A stretch of DNA of 12,714 nt from Sphingopyxis sp. (GTDB lineage: Bacteria > Pseudomonadota > Alphaproteobacteria > Sphingomonadales > Sphingomonadaceae): contig JACEST010000053.1 of NCBI GenBank assembly GCA_013911715.1, forward strand, positions 1-12,714, given 5' to 3'. Positions 1-8,642 of this stretch are shown in pieces; within the stretch, counting starts at the first letter, position 1; each line of letters opens with the position of its first letter. Position numbers and translations under genes: made by a program. Below the pieces are notes generated by a model. It did not search any database. It saw nothing but the letters and a program-made list of their open reading frames with translations, and was not told where the DNA came from.

Positions 1-873
1 ACAGTCCTCGCTATGCTCGCCGAACGCCAGACTCGCCATTTTAATCTCGTGGCTCTTCATCCAATTCTTGTTGCCGCGAATGGTGTTGACCTCGCCGTTA
101 TGGGCGAGGCAGCGGAACGGCTGCGCCAGCCACCATTGCGGGAAAGTGTTGGTCGAATAGCGCTGGTGGAAAATCGCCACTCGGCTTTCGAACCGCTTGT
201 CGGTGAGGTCGGGGTAAAAATCCGACAGGCTTTCGGCGAGGAACAGACCTTTATAGATGATCGAACGGCACGACAGGCTGCAGGCGTAAAAATCGGCGAT
301 TTGCGCGGCGATGACCTTTTTCTCGATCCGGCGGCGGACGAGGTAGAGCTGTTTTTCAAACTCGGCGGGGCTTTGCACATCGGCCAGCGGCCCGGCGATC
401 ATGATCTGCTCAATCTCGGGGCGTGTGCGCTGGGCCTTGTCGCCGATAACCGCGACATTCACCGGCACCTGGCGCCAGCCATAGATGGTGTAACCGGCCT
501 CGATAATCTCGGCCTCGACAATGGTCCGGCACGCCTCCTGCGCGCCCAGATCGGTGCGCGGCAGGAACATCATGCCGACGGCGAGCTGGCCCGGCAGCAC
601 CTTATGCCCCGACGCCGCAATGGCGTCGTCAAAGAAACGCACCGGCAGGTCGACATGCAGTCCCGCGCCATCGCCGGTCTTGCCATCGGCATCGACCGCA
701 CCGCGGTGCCACACCGCTTTCAGCGCCTCGATCGCCGCCTCGACGACGCGCCGCGACGCCTTGCCATCGGTCGCCGCGACCAGTCCGACGCCGCAGGCGT
801 CCGATTCCAGATCGGGGTGGTACATGCCGGACGCGGCAAGGCGGGCGTGTTCGGGGGACAAGGGCTGGGTCAT
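1..873 (-). CDS. gltB: Glutamate synthase, large (alpha) subunit, N-terminal part (cut by window edge)
   Basis: This is the large subunit of NADPH-dependent glutamate synthase, which hydrolyses glutamine and passes the ammonia through a tunnel to 2-oxoglutarate, making glutamate in the cytoplasm. The first 291 residues are visible and the frame stays open to the window edge. They form the class II glutamine amidotransferase domain. A short propeptide (about 26 residues) precedes Cys27 in DACGVGLVA; in this family that Cys becomes the N-terminal nucleophile after processing. Further family marks are WHRGAVDADGKTGDGAG, YSTNTFPQWWLAQPFRCLAH and HNGEVNTIRGN. The ATG lies 7 bases after the stop of the upstream DUF2059-type gene and has only a weak ribosome binding site, which suggests cotranscription with it and possible translational coupling. 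The FMN, Fe-S and synthase domains lie outside the window. Identity is very secure. Confidence 0.97.
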   Translation of the reverse strand, partial: MTQPLSPEHARLAASGMYHPDLESDACGVGLVAATDGKASRRVVEAAIEALKAVWHRGAVDADGKTGDGAGLHVDLPVRFFDDAIAASGHKVLPGQLAVGMMFLPRTDLGAQEACRTIVEAEIIEAGYTIYGWRQVPVNVAVIGDKAQRTRPEIEQIMIAGPLADVQSPAEFEKQLYLVRRRIEKKVIAAQIADFYACSLSCRSIIYKGLFLAESLSDFYPDLTDKRFESRVAIFHQRYSTNTFPQWWLAQPFRCLAHNGEVNTIRGNKNWMKSHEIKMASLAFGEHSEDC

Positions 874-880
874 GGTTGGT

Positions 881-1609
881 CTATTTCTGTCCCAAATGCG
901 CGGTGATAGCGCCGACCACTGCCTGCTCGATGTCGGGCTTCATCAATTCGATCAGAATGTTCATTTCGCTTGCCACCATTTGCGCAAAAGCGCCGCCAGA
1001 CGTGTTGAACTTCTTACCGGCGGGTGTGGCGCTGAACTCGATGAGCGCTGCCAGGCTGGGCTTACTAAGCCGCGTCAGGATCGCAGGGTCGACCATCGCC
1101 ATCAGCTGCTGGCCATCAAGTTTTGGGGGTTCGCCGGTTTCGCGGGCGGCCTGGGCCAGCGCCGATGCGTCGGCGGTTTCGGCCATAACGCGTTGCAGCT
1201 CCTGGCCCGCTGGCGAGGCGAGATAAGCGTTGGCGACGTCGAGCTCTGCCGGCGTCAGTCGCGCGGCGGCAAAGGCAGCGACTCGGCGCTGCGCTTCAGG
1301 CAGCCGTGCGCGCAATATGCGCTCCATCGTGCCGCGCCCAGCTTTGCTTGCTGCGTCGATCAACCCAGGAAAGCGCTGGTCCAGCGCAACGACATTTGGA
1401 TCGGCGCGCACCGCTGGTCCGAACTCCTTGTCAAAATTGACAATCGCAGATTCGATGCCCAGGTCGACCGGGACATAGAGCGCGCCAAACCGCAGCGCCG
1501 CCTCCGACAGCGCGGGCTGCGCTGCGTCGGTCTGGGCAAAGGCCGGGGCGGCGGGCGCGGAAATGGCCGCAGCAGCCAGCAAGGCGGCAATCATCGGGGT
1601 TTTGATCAT
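881..1609 (-). CDS. Secreted DUF2059-type protein (second of a pair), between gltD and gltB
   Basis: The function is unknown. The 242-residue product begins with an Ala-rich signal peptide and a likely cleavage after AFA (about residue 25), so it is probably periplasmic. The rest is predicted helical and carries a DUF2059-like signature at residues 118-141 (LTPAELDVANAYLASPAGQ), with a looser second copy near 188-201 (ALIEFSATPAGKKF). The C-terminus is short and basic. Start choice: an ATG at 1615 would also fit, but AAGGA at 1616-1620 touches it directly, whereas it sits 6 bases before the ATG at 1609, so 1609 is preferred. The gene starts 36 bases after the upstream DUF2059-type gene and ends 7 bases before gltB, so it is almost certainly in the same transcript. 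The DUF2059 assignment rests on the motif and the overall style; no profile search was possible. Confidence 0.85.
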   Translation of the reverse strand: MIKTPMIAALLAAAAISAPAAPAFAQTDAAQPALSEAALRFGALYVPVDLGIESAIVNFDKEFGPAVRADPNVVALDQRFPGLIDAASKAGRGTMERILRARLPEAQRRVAAFAAARLTPAELDVANAYLASPAGQELQRVMAETADASALAQAARETGEPPKLDGQQLMAMVDPAILTRLSKPSLAALIEFSATPAGKKFNTSGGAFAQMVASEMNILIELMKPDIEQAVVGAITAHLGQK

Positions 1610-1645
1610 CCTCATTCCTTCAAATATGGCGCAGTGCTGCGCGGC

Positions 1646-2719
1646 CTATTTTTTCGTCGCGGTCATTTGCGCGCGAGCTTTGGCAACTGCTGCCTCTTCG
1701 GCTTCGATCTGCGCGTTGATGGTTTGGCTGGTTCGGGCCTCCAGCGCTTCGACCTTGGCGAGGTCGGCGGGGTCCCAATTGGCGCGGTCGAACCAGGGTT
1801 CGATGTCGTCGCTGCCTGATGCGATGGCGGCGTCCGCTGCGGCTTGGGTAGCCTCTTCTGCCGCGCCTTCGGCTTGCATCATCGTTTCCAGGCTCACCTC
1901 TTCGCTCGCGGCACTAACGGCATATTCCTTGAGCGCAGCGACCGACGTATCCAAAATCTTGGCGAGCTCGCCCAATTCCTTGTCGTCCAGTTCAGCCAGT
2001 TTGCGCTCCTGCGGCAGCGCCTTTGCTTGCGCCTCGAAATCACCCGCACTGCCCATCAGCTTGGTCATCATCACCGGAATGGCCTGGAATGTCGCTGACA
2101 GCACTTCAGGGTCGGCCTGGATGGCAAAGCTTTCGGCGGCAAAGGCCGTGCCCGTCGGCGTCGCAAAAAAGGCGTTCACCGCCGCCAGCTGGTCAGGCGT
2201 GAATTTGCGGGCATAGGCGCGCGCGAGCCCTTCGCGCATCGGTGCTTCGAGCGCTTTGCCGACTTCCATCAACAGCGGCGTCATCACCTTGAACATGCCT
2301 TCGTTGCGCTCATTGCGGCCGGGATCGAGGATGGCAAGCACCGCGCCGCGCTGTTCATCGCTCAGCGCATTGGCCTTGTCGAAATCGACCCCCGTCTTCG
2401 TCGCGATCTGGTTGCCGCTCATGCTTTCATCGAGTTTGAGCATCGGCTTGATGAACTGGCCAATCATCTGGTCCATCATCTTGCCAAAGGCACCGTCGGG
2501 CAGCAGCTTGGACGCGGTGGCCTGCGCCCGCGCCAGTTGCGCGGGGTCAATCGGCGTTTTGTCGCCGGTGTCGAACAGCTTGCCGAACATCTCCATCAGC
2601 GCAGCTTCGCTGCTCGCGCCGCCGGGGTCGCCCAAAGCGGGGTCAGCGGCGTGCACCGGCACGGTCAGCGTGAGCAGCGCCAGCGGAGCTGCGGCCAATT
2701 TCAGCAGAAATTTCAACAT
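1646..2719 (-). CDS. Secreted DUF2059-type protein (first of a pair), downstream of gltD
   Basis: The function is unknown. The product has 357 residues. Residues 1-24 are a signal peptide (Lys, hydrophobic core, cleavage after VHA), so the protein is probably periplasmic. A DUF2059-like signature lies at about 173-195 (FTPDQLAAVNAFFATPTGTAF), matching the LTPAELD..YLASPAGQ signature of its downstream neighbour, so the two are probably distant paralogues. Residues 240-357 form an acidic, Ala- and Glu-rich, likely coiled or helical tail, ending with a conspicuous Glu/Ala/Lys stretch. Start choice: the frame is open further upstream to 2785, but that would overlap gltD, lack a signal peptide at the N-terminus and ignore the strong Shine-Dalgarno before 2719. 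It begins 23 bases after the gltD stop, consistent with one operon. A link to glutamate synthase is only contextual. Confidence 0.87.
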   Translation of the reverse strand: MLKFLLKLAAAPLALLTLTVPVHAADPALGDPGGASSEAALMEMFGKLFDTGDKTPIDPAQLARAQATASKLLPDGAFGKMMDQMIGQFIKPMLKLDESMSGNQIATKTGVDFDKANALSDEQRGAVLAILDPGRNERNEGMFKVMTPLLMEVGKALEAPMREGLARAYARKFTPDQLAAVNAFFATPTGTAFAAESFAIQADPEVLSATFQAIPVMMTKLMGSAGDFEAQAKALPQERKLAELDDKELGELAKILDTSVAALKEYAVSAASEEVSLETMMQAEGAAEEATQAAADAAIASGSDDIEPWFDRANWDPADLAKVEALEARTSQTINAQIEAEEAAVAKARAQMTATKK

Positions 2720-2727
2720 GCGATCTT

Positions 2728-2732
2728 CCTCC
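2728..2732 (-). promoter_or_regulatory. Ribosome binding site fixing the start of the first DUF2059-type gene
   Basis: GGAGG (within GGGGAGGAAG read on the minus strand) sits 8 bases before the ATG at 2719. It decides for this start, which also places the signal peptide at the N-terminus, over the upstream in-frame start at 2785. Confidence 0.8.
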
Positions 2733-2742
2733 CCGGGCCCGG

Positions 2743-4185
2743 TCAGGCCGCCACGCGCGCTGCGGCCGCGCGCGCCTTCAGCCAACGCCCCATCGCCTCG
2801 CTGACATCGCGGCCATCGCGAATGCCCCAGACGACCAGGCTGGCCCCGCGCACTATGTCACCGGCGGCAAAGACACCGTCAAGGCTGGTCATCATGGTCT
2901 GATGATCGACCCGCAAAGTGCCCCAGCGCGTCACGCCAAGCGCGGATTCACCGAACATGCCGGGCAGGTCTTCGGCATCGAAGCCTAGCGCCTTGATGAC
3001 CAGGTCGGCGGGCAGGCTGAAGCTGCGTTCAGGGTCCACCTCGGGCGCGCGGCGACCGCTGACATCGGGTGCGCCCAGCCTTATGCCGTTGGCAAGCACG
3101 CTGGTGACGGTGCCATCGCCCAGCATCGCGGCGGGGGCGGACAGCCAGACGAACTCGACGCCTTCTTCCTCGGCATTGGCAACTTCGCGCTGCGATCCCG
3201 GCATGTTGGCGCGGTCGCGGCGATAGAGGCATTTGACCGACGCCGCGCCCTGGCGGACAGCGGTGCGGACGCAGTCCATCGCCGTGTCGCCGCCGCCGAT
3301 GACAACGACATGCTTGCCCGCGGCATTGAGCGCGCCGCTGTCGAATTCGGGCACGGCGTCGCCAAAGCCCTTGCGGTTCGACGCGATCAGATAGTCAAGC
3401 GCCTCGACCACGCCGGGCTGCGCGGCACCGGGGACGGTGATCGCGCGCGCCTTGTACACGCCGGTCGCGATCAGGACGGCATCGTGGCGCTGGCGCAGTT
3501 CGGCGAGCGTCGCATCGCGCCCGACCTCAAAGCCCAGTTGGAAGATGATGCCGCCCGCCTCGAGCCGCTCGACGCGGCGCATGACGATGGGCTTTTCGAG
3601 CTTGAAGCCGGGGATGCCATAGGTGAGCAGCCCGCCGGCGCGGTCGTGCCGGTCATAGACGGTCACCTCGTGTCCCGCCGCGCGCAGATATTCTGCCGCC
3701 GTCAGTCCGGCGGGACCGGCGCCGATAATGCCAACCGACTGGCCAGTGGCGCGGCCGGGGACCAGCGGCTCGACCCAGCCCTCTTCCCACGCGGTGTCGG
3801 TGATATATTTCTCGACCGCGCCAATGGTGACCGCGCCGTGCCCCGAAAATTCGATGACGCAATTGCCCTCGCACAGCCGGTCCTGCGGACAAATGCGCCC
3901 GCAAATCTCGGGCATGGTCGACGTTGCGTTCGACAGCTCATAGGCCTCACGCAGCCGCCCCTCGGCGGTCAGGCGCAGCCAGTCGGGGATATGATTCTGC
4001 AGCGGGCAATGCACCGAGCAATAAGGAACACCACACTGTGAGCAACGCGCGGCCTGGGCATCGGCGTCGGCGGCGGCATAACGGTCGGCGATCTCGCGGA
4101 AATCCTGCGCGCGCGTCTGCGGTTCCCGCTTTTCGGGATAGGCTTGCCCGTGCTGGACAAATTGCAACATGCGCTCGGCCACCAT
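2743..4185 (-). CDS. gltD: Glutamate synthase, small (beta) subunit
   Basis: This is the small subunit of glutamate synthase. It takes electrons from NADPH by FAD and passes them through Fe-S clusters to GltB. The product has 480 residues, a usual length. Two N-terminal cysteine groups that would hold Fe-S clusters are seen: C48, C51, C56, C60 (CSQCGVPYCSVHC) and C95, C99, C105, C109 (CGRICPQDRLCEGNC). The FAD-binding dinucleotide fold is at about 152-160 (GIIGAGPAG), the NADPH-binding fold at about 293-305 (VVVIGGGDTAMDC), and the C-terminal flavin-contact motif is GVFAAGDIVRGASLVVW. Start choice: a GTG at 4191 is possible, but AAAGGG at 4191-4196 is well spaced only for the ATG at 4185. It is the first gene of the cluster, with gltB last and two DUF2059-type genes between; the order gltD before gltB is the reverse of that in E. 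coli. Confidence 0.97.
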   Translation of the reverse strand: MVAERMLQFVQHGQAYPEKREPQTRAQDFREIADRYAAADADAQAARCSQCGVPYCSVHCPLQNHIPDWLRLTAEGRLREAYELSNATSTMPEICGRICPQDRLCEGNCVIEFSGHGAVTIGAVEKYITDTAWEEGWVEPLVPGRATGQSVGIIGAGPAGLTAAEYLRAAGHEVTVYDRHDRAGGLLTYGIPGFKLEKPIVMRRVERLEAGGIIFQLGFEVGRDATLAELRQRHDAVLIATGVYKARAITVPGAAQPGVVEALDYLIASNRKGFGDAVPEFDSGALNAAGKHVVVIGGGDTAMDCVRTAVRQGAASVKCLYRRDRANMPGSQREVANAEEEGVEFVWLSAPAAMLGDGTVTSVLANGIRLGAPDVSGRRAPEVDPERSFSLPADLVIKALGFDAEDLPGMFGESALGVTRWGTLRVDHQTMMTSLDGVFAAGDIVRGASLVVWGIRDGRDVSEAMGRWLKARAAAARVAA

Positions 4186-4190
4186 CGACA

Positions 4191-4199
4191 CCCTTTCCT
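4191..4199 (-). promoter_or_regulatory. Ribosome binding site of gltD
   Basis: Read on the minus strand the site is AGGAAAGGG. Its AAGG core ends 6 bases before the ATG at 4185. It overlaps the alternative GTG at 4191, which therefore could not use it properly. Confidence 0.65.
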
Positions 4200-4257
4200 G
4201 TTAAGGCGCGTTCGCTGGCGCGATATGCCGCACTTGTCACGCGAAAATTGGATGGTG

Positions 4258-4274
4258 AGACAGCTCTGCTGTCT
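4258..4274. promoter_or_regulatory. Perfect 7-bp inverted repeat upstream of gltD
   Basis: AGACAGC and GCTGTCT flank a 3-base centre. It lies in the 161-base gap between the NDUFA9-like gene and gltD, about 75 bases before the gltD start. Neither side is followed by a T run on the minus strand, so it does not look like a good terminator for the NDUFA9-like gene. It could be an operator or an RNA hairpin in the gltD leader. The rest of the gap (4186-4346) shows no convincing -35/-10 pair, and no sigma-54 element was seen. Confidence 0.35.
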
Positions 4275-4346
4275 TAAAATAGGCCTTTGTTGATCCGCCC
4301 TAATCCACCCGCGCAATAATCGAACAGATGAACGGCCATGCCGGAC

Positions 4347-5291
4347 CTATATTTGTGGTGAGACCGCAAAGCGGCCGTGCTTGCGAAAGGCCACCAGCCA
4401 CTCGGGCGCGACGCTGTCGAGCGCCGTCGCGGTGACGCCCAGATCACCCAGTGTTGCCGCGCCGGGCGCGACCACCGTGTCCTTTTGCAGCATCAGCCAC
4501 TGGTCCCAGCTAATCGGCGCGCCGGGCAGCCAGCCGGTTGCACGCGCCATGCCAGCGGCGACAAAGTCGGGCAGCGGTACAAACAGCGGGTCACGCCCGA
4601 TCGCCTTGGCGATCCAGCGGAACAGCGCTTCCATCGACATTATCTGCGGCCCGCCGAGCTCAAATGTGCGGCCCGGAGCGCCGGGCTCGGTCAGCGCCGC
4701 GCTGATCGCGCTGGCCACATCGCCCACATAAACGGGCTGGAACTTCGTCGCCCCCGACACCAGCGGCACGATGGGGGCCATGCGGATCATGCCAGCAAAG
4801 CGGTTCACAAACTGGTCCTCGCGCCCGAACACGGTCGATGGGCGCAAGATGGTCGCGGTGGGCACAGCGGCGCGCACGGCAGCTTCGCCCAGCCCCTTGC
4901 TGCGGCCATAAACGGCGGGGCTGTCCTCATCGGCACCAATCGCCGACACATGCACCAACCGCGTGATACCCGCATCTCGCGCAGCATTGGCGATATTCGC
5001 CGCACCCAAATGCTGCACCGCGGCCATGTCGGCAAAGGCCCCGACGAGATTGACCACCGCATCGCTGCCCGCGACAACGCGCGCCACCGATGCGGCATCG
5101 CGCACGTCAACGGCGGCAAATTGCGTCTGCCCCAAATTGCCCAGCGGCTTCAGAAATTCGGCCAGCTTGGGCCGCCGCTGCGCGATGCGCACCCGTGCCC
5201 CGCGCGCGAGCAACTGCTGCGCGGCATAGCGCCCGATAAATCCGCCCCCGCCGAACAGGGTGATGAGCTGGTTGGAGAGGTCTTGAGTCAT
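4347..5291 (-). CDS. NDUFA9-like NAD(P)-binding reductase (atypical short-chain dehydrogenase)
   Basis: The 314-residue product belongs to the extended/atypical short-chain dehydrogenase group often named complex I NDUFA9 subunit family in alphaproteobacteria. The N-terminal dinucleotide-binding loop is LFGGGGFIGRY (residues 12-22), followed by RIAQRRP, the usual place for cofactor ribose/phosphate contact. Then come DAVVNLVGAF, HVSAIGAD, a YxxxK-like YGRSK and LRPSTVFG, all in the expected order. Mitochondrial NDUFA9 is an accessory subunit of respiratory complex I; whether bacterial relatives bind complex I or act on quinone or another small molecule cannot be seen here. The start at 5291 (MTQDLSNQLITLFGG) places the nucleotide loop near the N-terminus as in relatives; the frame is open to 5393, but that extension looks non-conserved. 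The ribosome binding site is weak. It may read into gltD, 161 bases downstream. Confidence 0.85.
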   Translation of the reverse strand: MTQDLSNQLITLFGGGGFIGRYAAQQLLARGARVRIAQRRPKLAEFLKPLGNLGQTQFAAVDVRDAASVARVVAGSDAVVNLVGAFADMAAVQHLGAANIANAARDAGITRLVHVSAIGADEDSPAVYGRSKGLGEAAVRAAVPTATILRPSTVFGREDQFVNRFAGMIRMAPIVPLVSGATKFQPVYVGDVASAISAALTEPGAPGRTFELGGPQIMSMEALFRWIAKAIGRDPLFVPLPDFVAAGMARATGWLPGAPISWDQWLMLQKDTVVAPGAATLGDLGVTATALDSVAPEWLVAFRKHGRFAVSPQI

Positions 5292-5543
5292 GCGCCGTTC
5301 GTTGCGCCAGTCCAGTGGCGAGTCAAGCCGTTGCGGCACCATGGGCTCAGCGAAACGCCTGGCCGACCCCGCAACAGCCAGATCCGGCGTCAATCGACCC
5401 TTTGCTTCCTGTCACAACAATGTGGCAGATGTGCAACATAATTGTAAAAATGCAACGCCGTTCGCCGAAATCTGATGGACCATGGCGCGCAGGTCCGCTT
5501 TTGGCGCCTTCACATTATGGCTGCCTGATAAGGAAACGACGCA
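5292..5543. other. Intergenic region between divergent NDUFA9-like and receptor genes
   Basis: This 252-base gap must hold the promoters of both divergent genes. Its most notable part is an AT-rich island at about 5411-5452, unlike the GC-rich surroundings, with a direct repeat TGCAAC at 5432-5437 and 5451-5456. A CATAAT at 5437-5442 resembles a -10 box, but no matching -35 is visible. No Fur-type palindrome was recognised. A good ribosome binding site AAGGA (5530-5534) precedes the receptor ATG by 9 bases. Confidence 0.4.
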
Positions 5544-8539
5544 ATGCCACGCTTGAACAACTCACTCCGCCTTGCCGCCAGTGCCGCAGCGATCGCCACC
5601 TCGCTGCTCGGTACGGCTGCTGTTGCACAGTCCTCAACCCCTGGTGAAACGGCTGCCGCCGAAACCGAAATCGTCATCACCGGTTCGCGAATTGCGCGCT
5701 CGGATCTCGAAAATGCCAACCCGGTCGTGGCTGTCACTGGTGCCGCGATCGAAGCGAGCGGGCTCACCAACATTACCGACGTACTACTTCGCAACCCGGC
5801 ACTGTCGGCTTCGACCGGCTCCTCGTTGTCGGGCGGCCGCGATGCCTTGTTTGGCGAAACTGGTGTGAACCTGCTCAACCTGCGCAATCTGGGCACCAAC
5901 CGCACGCTTGTGCTGGTCAATGGCAAACGCCACGTGGCCGGCCCCCCAACTCGGCGGCGGTCGATATCAATACAATTCCGCAAGATCTGATCCAGAATGT
6001 CGACGTTCTGACCGGCGGTGTTTCGGCGGTTTATGGTGCCGACGCGGTTTCGGGCGTCGTCAATTTCGTGCTGCGCCGTGACTTCGAAGGTCTGCGCGCC
6101 CGCGGCCAAATTGGCATTTCGGACGAAGGCGATGCCGGAACGCAGTTCGGCTCGCTCACCTTTGGCACCAATTTTGCCGATGATCGCGGCAATTTTGCCG
6201 TCGCCTATGAATATAACCGCAGCGAGCGGCTGAGCAGCTTTGCCCGCCCCTTTTCCGGCGACCCGGAGCGCAATTTTGGCCTGTTCCGGAACATCAATGA
6301 TTTTCCCGATGATCCGAATGTATTCGACCGCATCCTCTATAACAACCTGACCTGGGCAGACAGTTCGCCCGATGGCGCCATTGACCTTGATCTTGACGGC
6401 ATCCCCGATTTCACGGGCAGCGGCCTGGTTTATGATCGCGGGCTGGTGCTGCGCAGTGCTGGTGGCCGTGCGGTCGGCGGGTCGAACACGCCTACCGCAG
6501 GCTATTTCGGCGATATTGCGCCCGCGACGCAGCGTCATGTCGTCAATGCGCTCACCAGCTACGAATTTTCGCCTGCTGCCCGAATTTATGCCGAAGGCAA
6601 ATATGTCCGCGCGTCGGCGTTTTCGGTGGGTCAGCCGAGCTTTGACTTCTTCACATTTATCGAACCCGACAATGCGTTTCTGATCGATCGCTTTGGCCCG
6701 GCGGCAGCGCCGGACGGTGCCTTGCTGTCGCGCGACAATTTCGATCTCGGCATTCGCGGTGAAACCAACGTTCGCGAAACATGGCGCGGCGTGATTGGTG
6801 TTGATGGTGCCATCAGTGACAATGCCAAATATGATCTGTCCTATGTCTATGGACGCAATTCGGCCAGCAATACGCAGACGTCCAACCTGATTGCCGATCG
6901 CTACTTCGCGGCGCTTGACGCCGTGCGCGACCCGGCGACGGGGCAGATTGTGTGCCGGTCGACGCTGTTCCCGAACGACCCGATCAACCCGTCCAACTTT
7001 GGGCAAGCGGCATCAACCTTTACCCCCGGGGCCAACAGCCCGTGCCGCCCGCTCAGTCTTTTTGGTGAAGGCGTTGCCACCCAGGCAGCGCTCGACTTTG
7101 TGCTGGCGGACAACACCAACCGCTTTCGCATAACCCAGCAGGTCGTCAGCGGCAACGTTTCGGGCGATTTCGATTCGCTGTTCAAGCTGCCGGGCGGATC
7201 GCTGGGCTTTGCATTGGGCGCCGAATACCGGCGTGAAACGAGCAGTGCGACGCCGGACGCGCTGATCCAAAATGGTTCGCTGCGCGACTTTTCACAGCAG
7301 CCGGTCAGCGGCGGCAAATTTGATGTGAAGGAAATCTTCGCGGAATTGAACGCGCCGGTTCTGTCCGATCGTCCCTTCTTCGAATTGCTGTCTTTCTCGG
7401 CTGCCGTGCGTCTGTCGGATTATTCGACCGCAGGTGAAACGACGACATGGAATGTCGGCGGCGTCTATGCGCCGGTTCGCGATGTCCGCTTCCGCGGCTC
7501 ATACTCAGAATCGGTTCGCGCACCGAACATCAGCGAGCTGTTCGATCCGCTGGGCGGCGCATTCGCGTTTGTTACCGACCCGTGCGACATCACGCGCCTG
7601 AATGACGGCACCTCGTTCCGTCAGGCCAACTGCACCGCCTTGCTCTCCGGGCTGGGTCTGACTCCGGCTGAAATTGCAGCGTTCAGCCCATCGACCGATG
7701 CAGTGAACTCGACATCGCGGCGCGGTCTGACCGGCGGTAACGTCAATCTGACGGAAGAAACGGCGCGGACATGGACCGCCGGGGTTGCCATTCAACCCAG
7801 CTTCCTGCCGCGCTTCTCGCTCACGGTTGACTATTTCAATATCCGCATCCGCGGCGCAGTGAATACGGCAACGGCTACAGAGATTGCCGAACTGTGCGTC
7901 GACCAACCCACACTCAACAATGCCTTCTGCCCGAATATTTTCCGTTCGAACGCACCGGGGCCGGGCCGCGGCTTTGTGTTGGGTGACGGCAATGATCCGG
8001 CGCAGCGCATTGGCTTCATCGCTGGGCCGCAGAATGTCGCTGTGCTCGAAACATCGGGTGTCGATTTTGCGGCACGCTATGCGTTCGAAACCGCAAAAAT
8101 CGGCGAATTCAGCTTTGCGCTCGTCGGCAGCTATCTGGACGAATATAATTTCACGCCATCAATCGGCGCTGACATCGAAGATGACCGGTTGCAGGACTTT
8201 AACCCGAAATGGCGCGGCAATTTTGATGTCAACTGGCAACTCGACAAACTTGGCATCAATTACACGCTGGTTTATCAGAGTGCTACTCAGCGCTTTGAGC
8301 CCGAGCAGCTGGTGGCCAACCCCGATCTTGCGGATCCGCGTTTCTTCGAGTCGAAGGAATTGTGGGATCACAACATCCGCGTGACCTATGATGTGAACGA
8401 CCAGTTCACAATCTTTGCCGGGGTCAACAATCTGGCCGATCAAAAGCCCGACTTTGACGATTTCAACTATCCGATTTCGGGCATTGGCCGCTTCATGTAT
8501 GTCGGTGCCAAGATTTCGCTCGAAGATTTGTTCAAGTAA
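5544..8539 (+). pseudogene. TonB-dependent outer-membrane receptor, frame broken by a one-base deletion
   Basis: This encodes an outer-membrane active transporter driven by TonB-ExbBD. The substrate cannot be told. Residues 1-28 are a signal peptide (cleavage after AVA); the TonB box EIVITGSRI is at about 42-50. The plug domain follows (NITDVLLRNPALS, LRNLGTNRTLVLVNGKRHV). At a run of six C's (5942-5947), the first frame leaves the gene and stops at 5988-5990 after 148 codons. The correct protein resumes in another frame immediately after the run: NSAAVDINTIPQDLIQNVDVLTGGVSAVYGADAVSGVVNFV, then a long beta-barrel ending GRFMYVGAKISLEDLFK. Adding one base at the run would give a single 998-residue receptor, a normal size. 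There is no credible independent start for the second part; the first GTG at 6068 is inside NFVLRRD. The cause could be a sequencing error in a homopolymer, a true mutation or slippage. The rest of the frame is intact, which favours a recent event or an error. Confidence 0.9.
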
Positions 8540-8591
8540 ATCGCACGCCCGTCCCCGGCGCCTCAGCCGTGGGCGTCGCCTGCAAAAATAA

Positions 8592-8621
8592 AAAAGGCCC
8601 GGGATCGCTCCCGGGCCTTTT
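8592..8621. terminator. Bidirectional intrinsic terminator between the receptor gene and glnA
   Basis: A perfect 13-bp stem (AAAAGGCCCGGGA paired with its complement) with a 4-base TCGC loop. On the minus strand it is followed by TTTTTATTTTT, which is strong for ending glnA transcripts. On the plus strand it is followed by CCTTT after the stem's own T's, serving the receptor gene. It lies 21 bases after the glnA stop. Confidence 0.92.
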
Positions 8622-8642
8622 CCTTTGGCGAACAGATGCGGT

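Noticed and set aside
521..1819. A 432-codon plus-strand open frame over gltB and the DUF2059-type genes
   Set aside because: It crosses gene borders opposite well-supported genes and its Arg/Gly/His-rich product looks like antisense noise.
4377..5441. A 354-codon plus-strand open frame opposite the NDUFA9-like gene
   Set aside because: The minus strand encodes a clear dinucleotide-binding protein; this frame has no family marks.
5510..7006. A 498-codon open frame on the minus strand across the receptor gene
   Set aside because: It is the antisense shadow of a GC-rich gene; the plus strand gives a clear receptor and the minus product has no recognisable motif or start signal.
6068..8539. 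The receptor barrel as an independent 823-residue gene starting at GTG 6068
   Set aside because: Plug-domain sequence continues upstream in the same frame to the C run, and a receptor without signal peptide and TonB box would not be exported.
8548..8575. ACGCCC/GGGCGT inverted repeat after the receptor stop
   Set aside because: The arms are 6 bp with a long loop and no T run; the strong hairpin at 8592-8621 explains termination.
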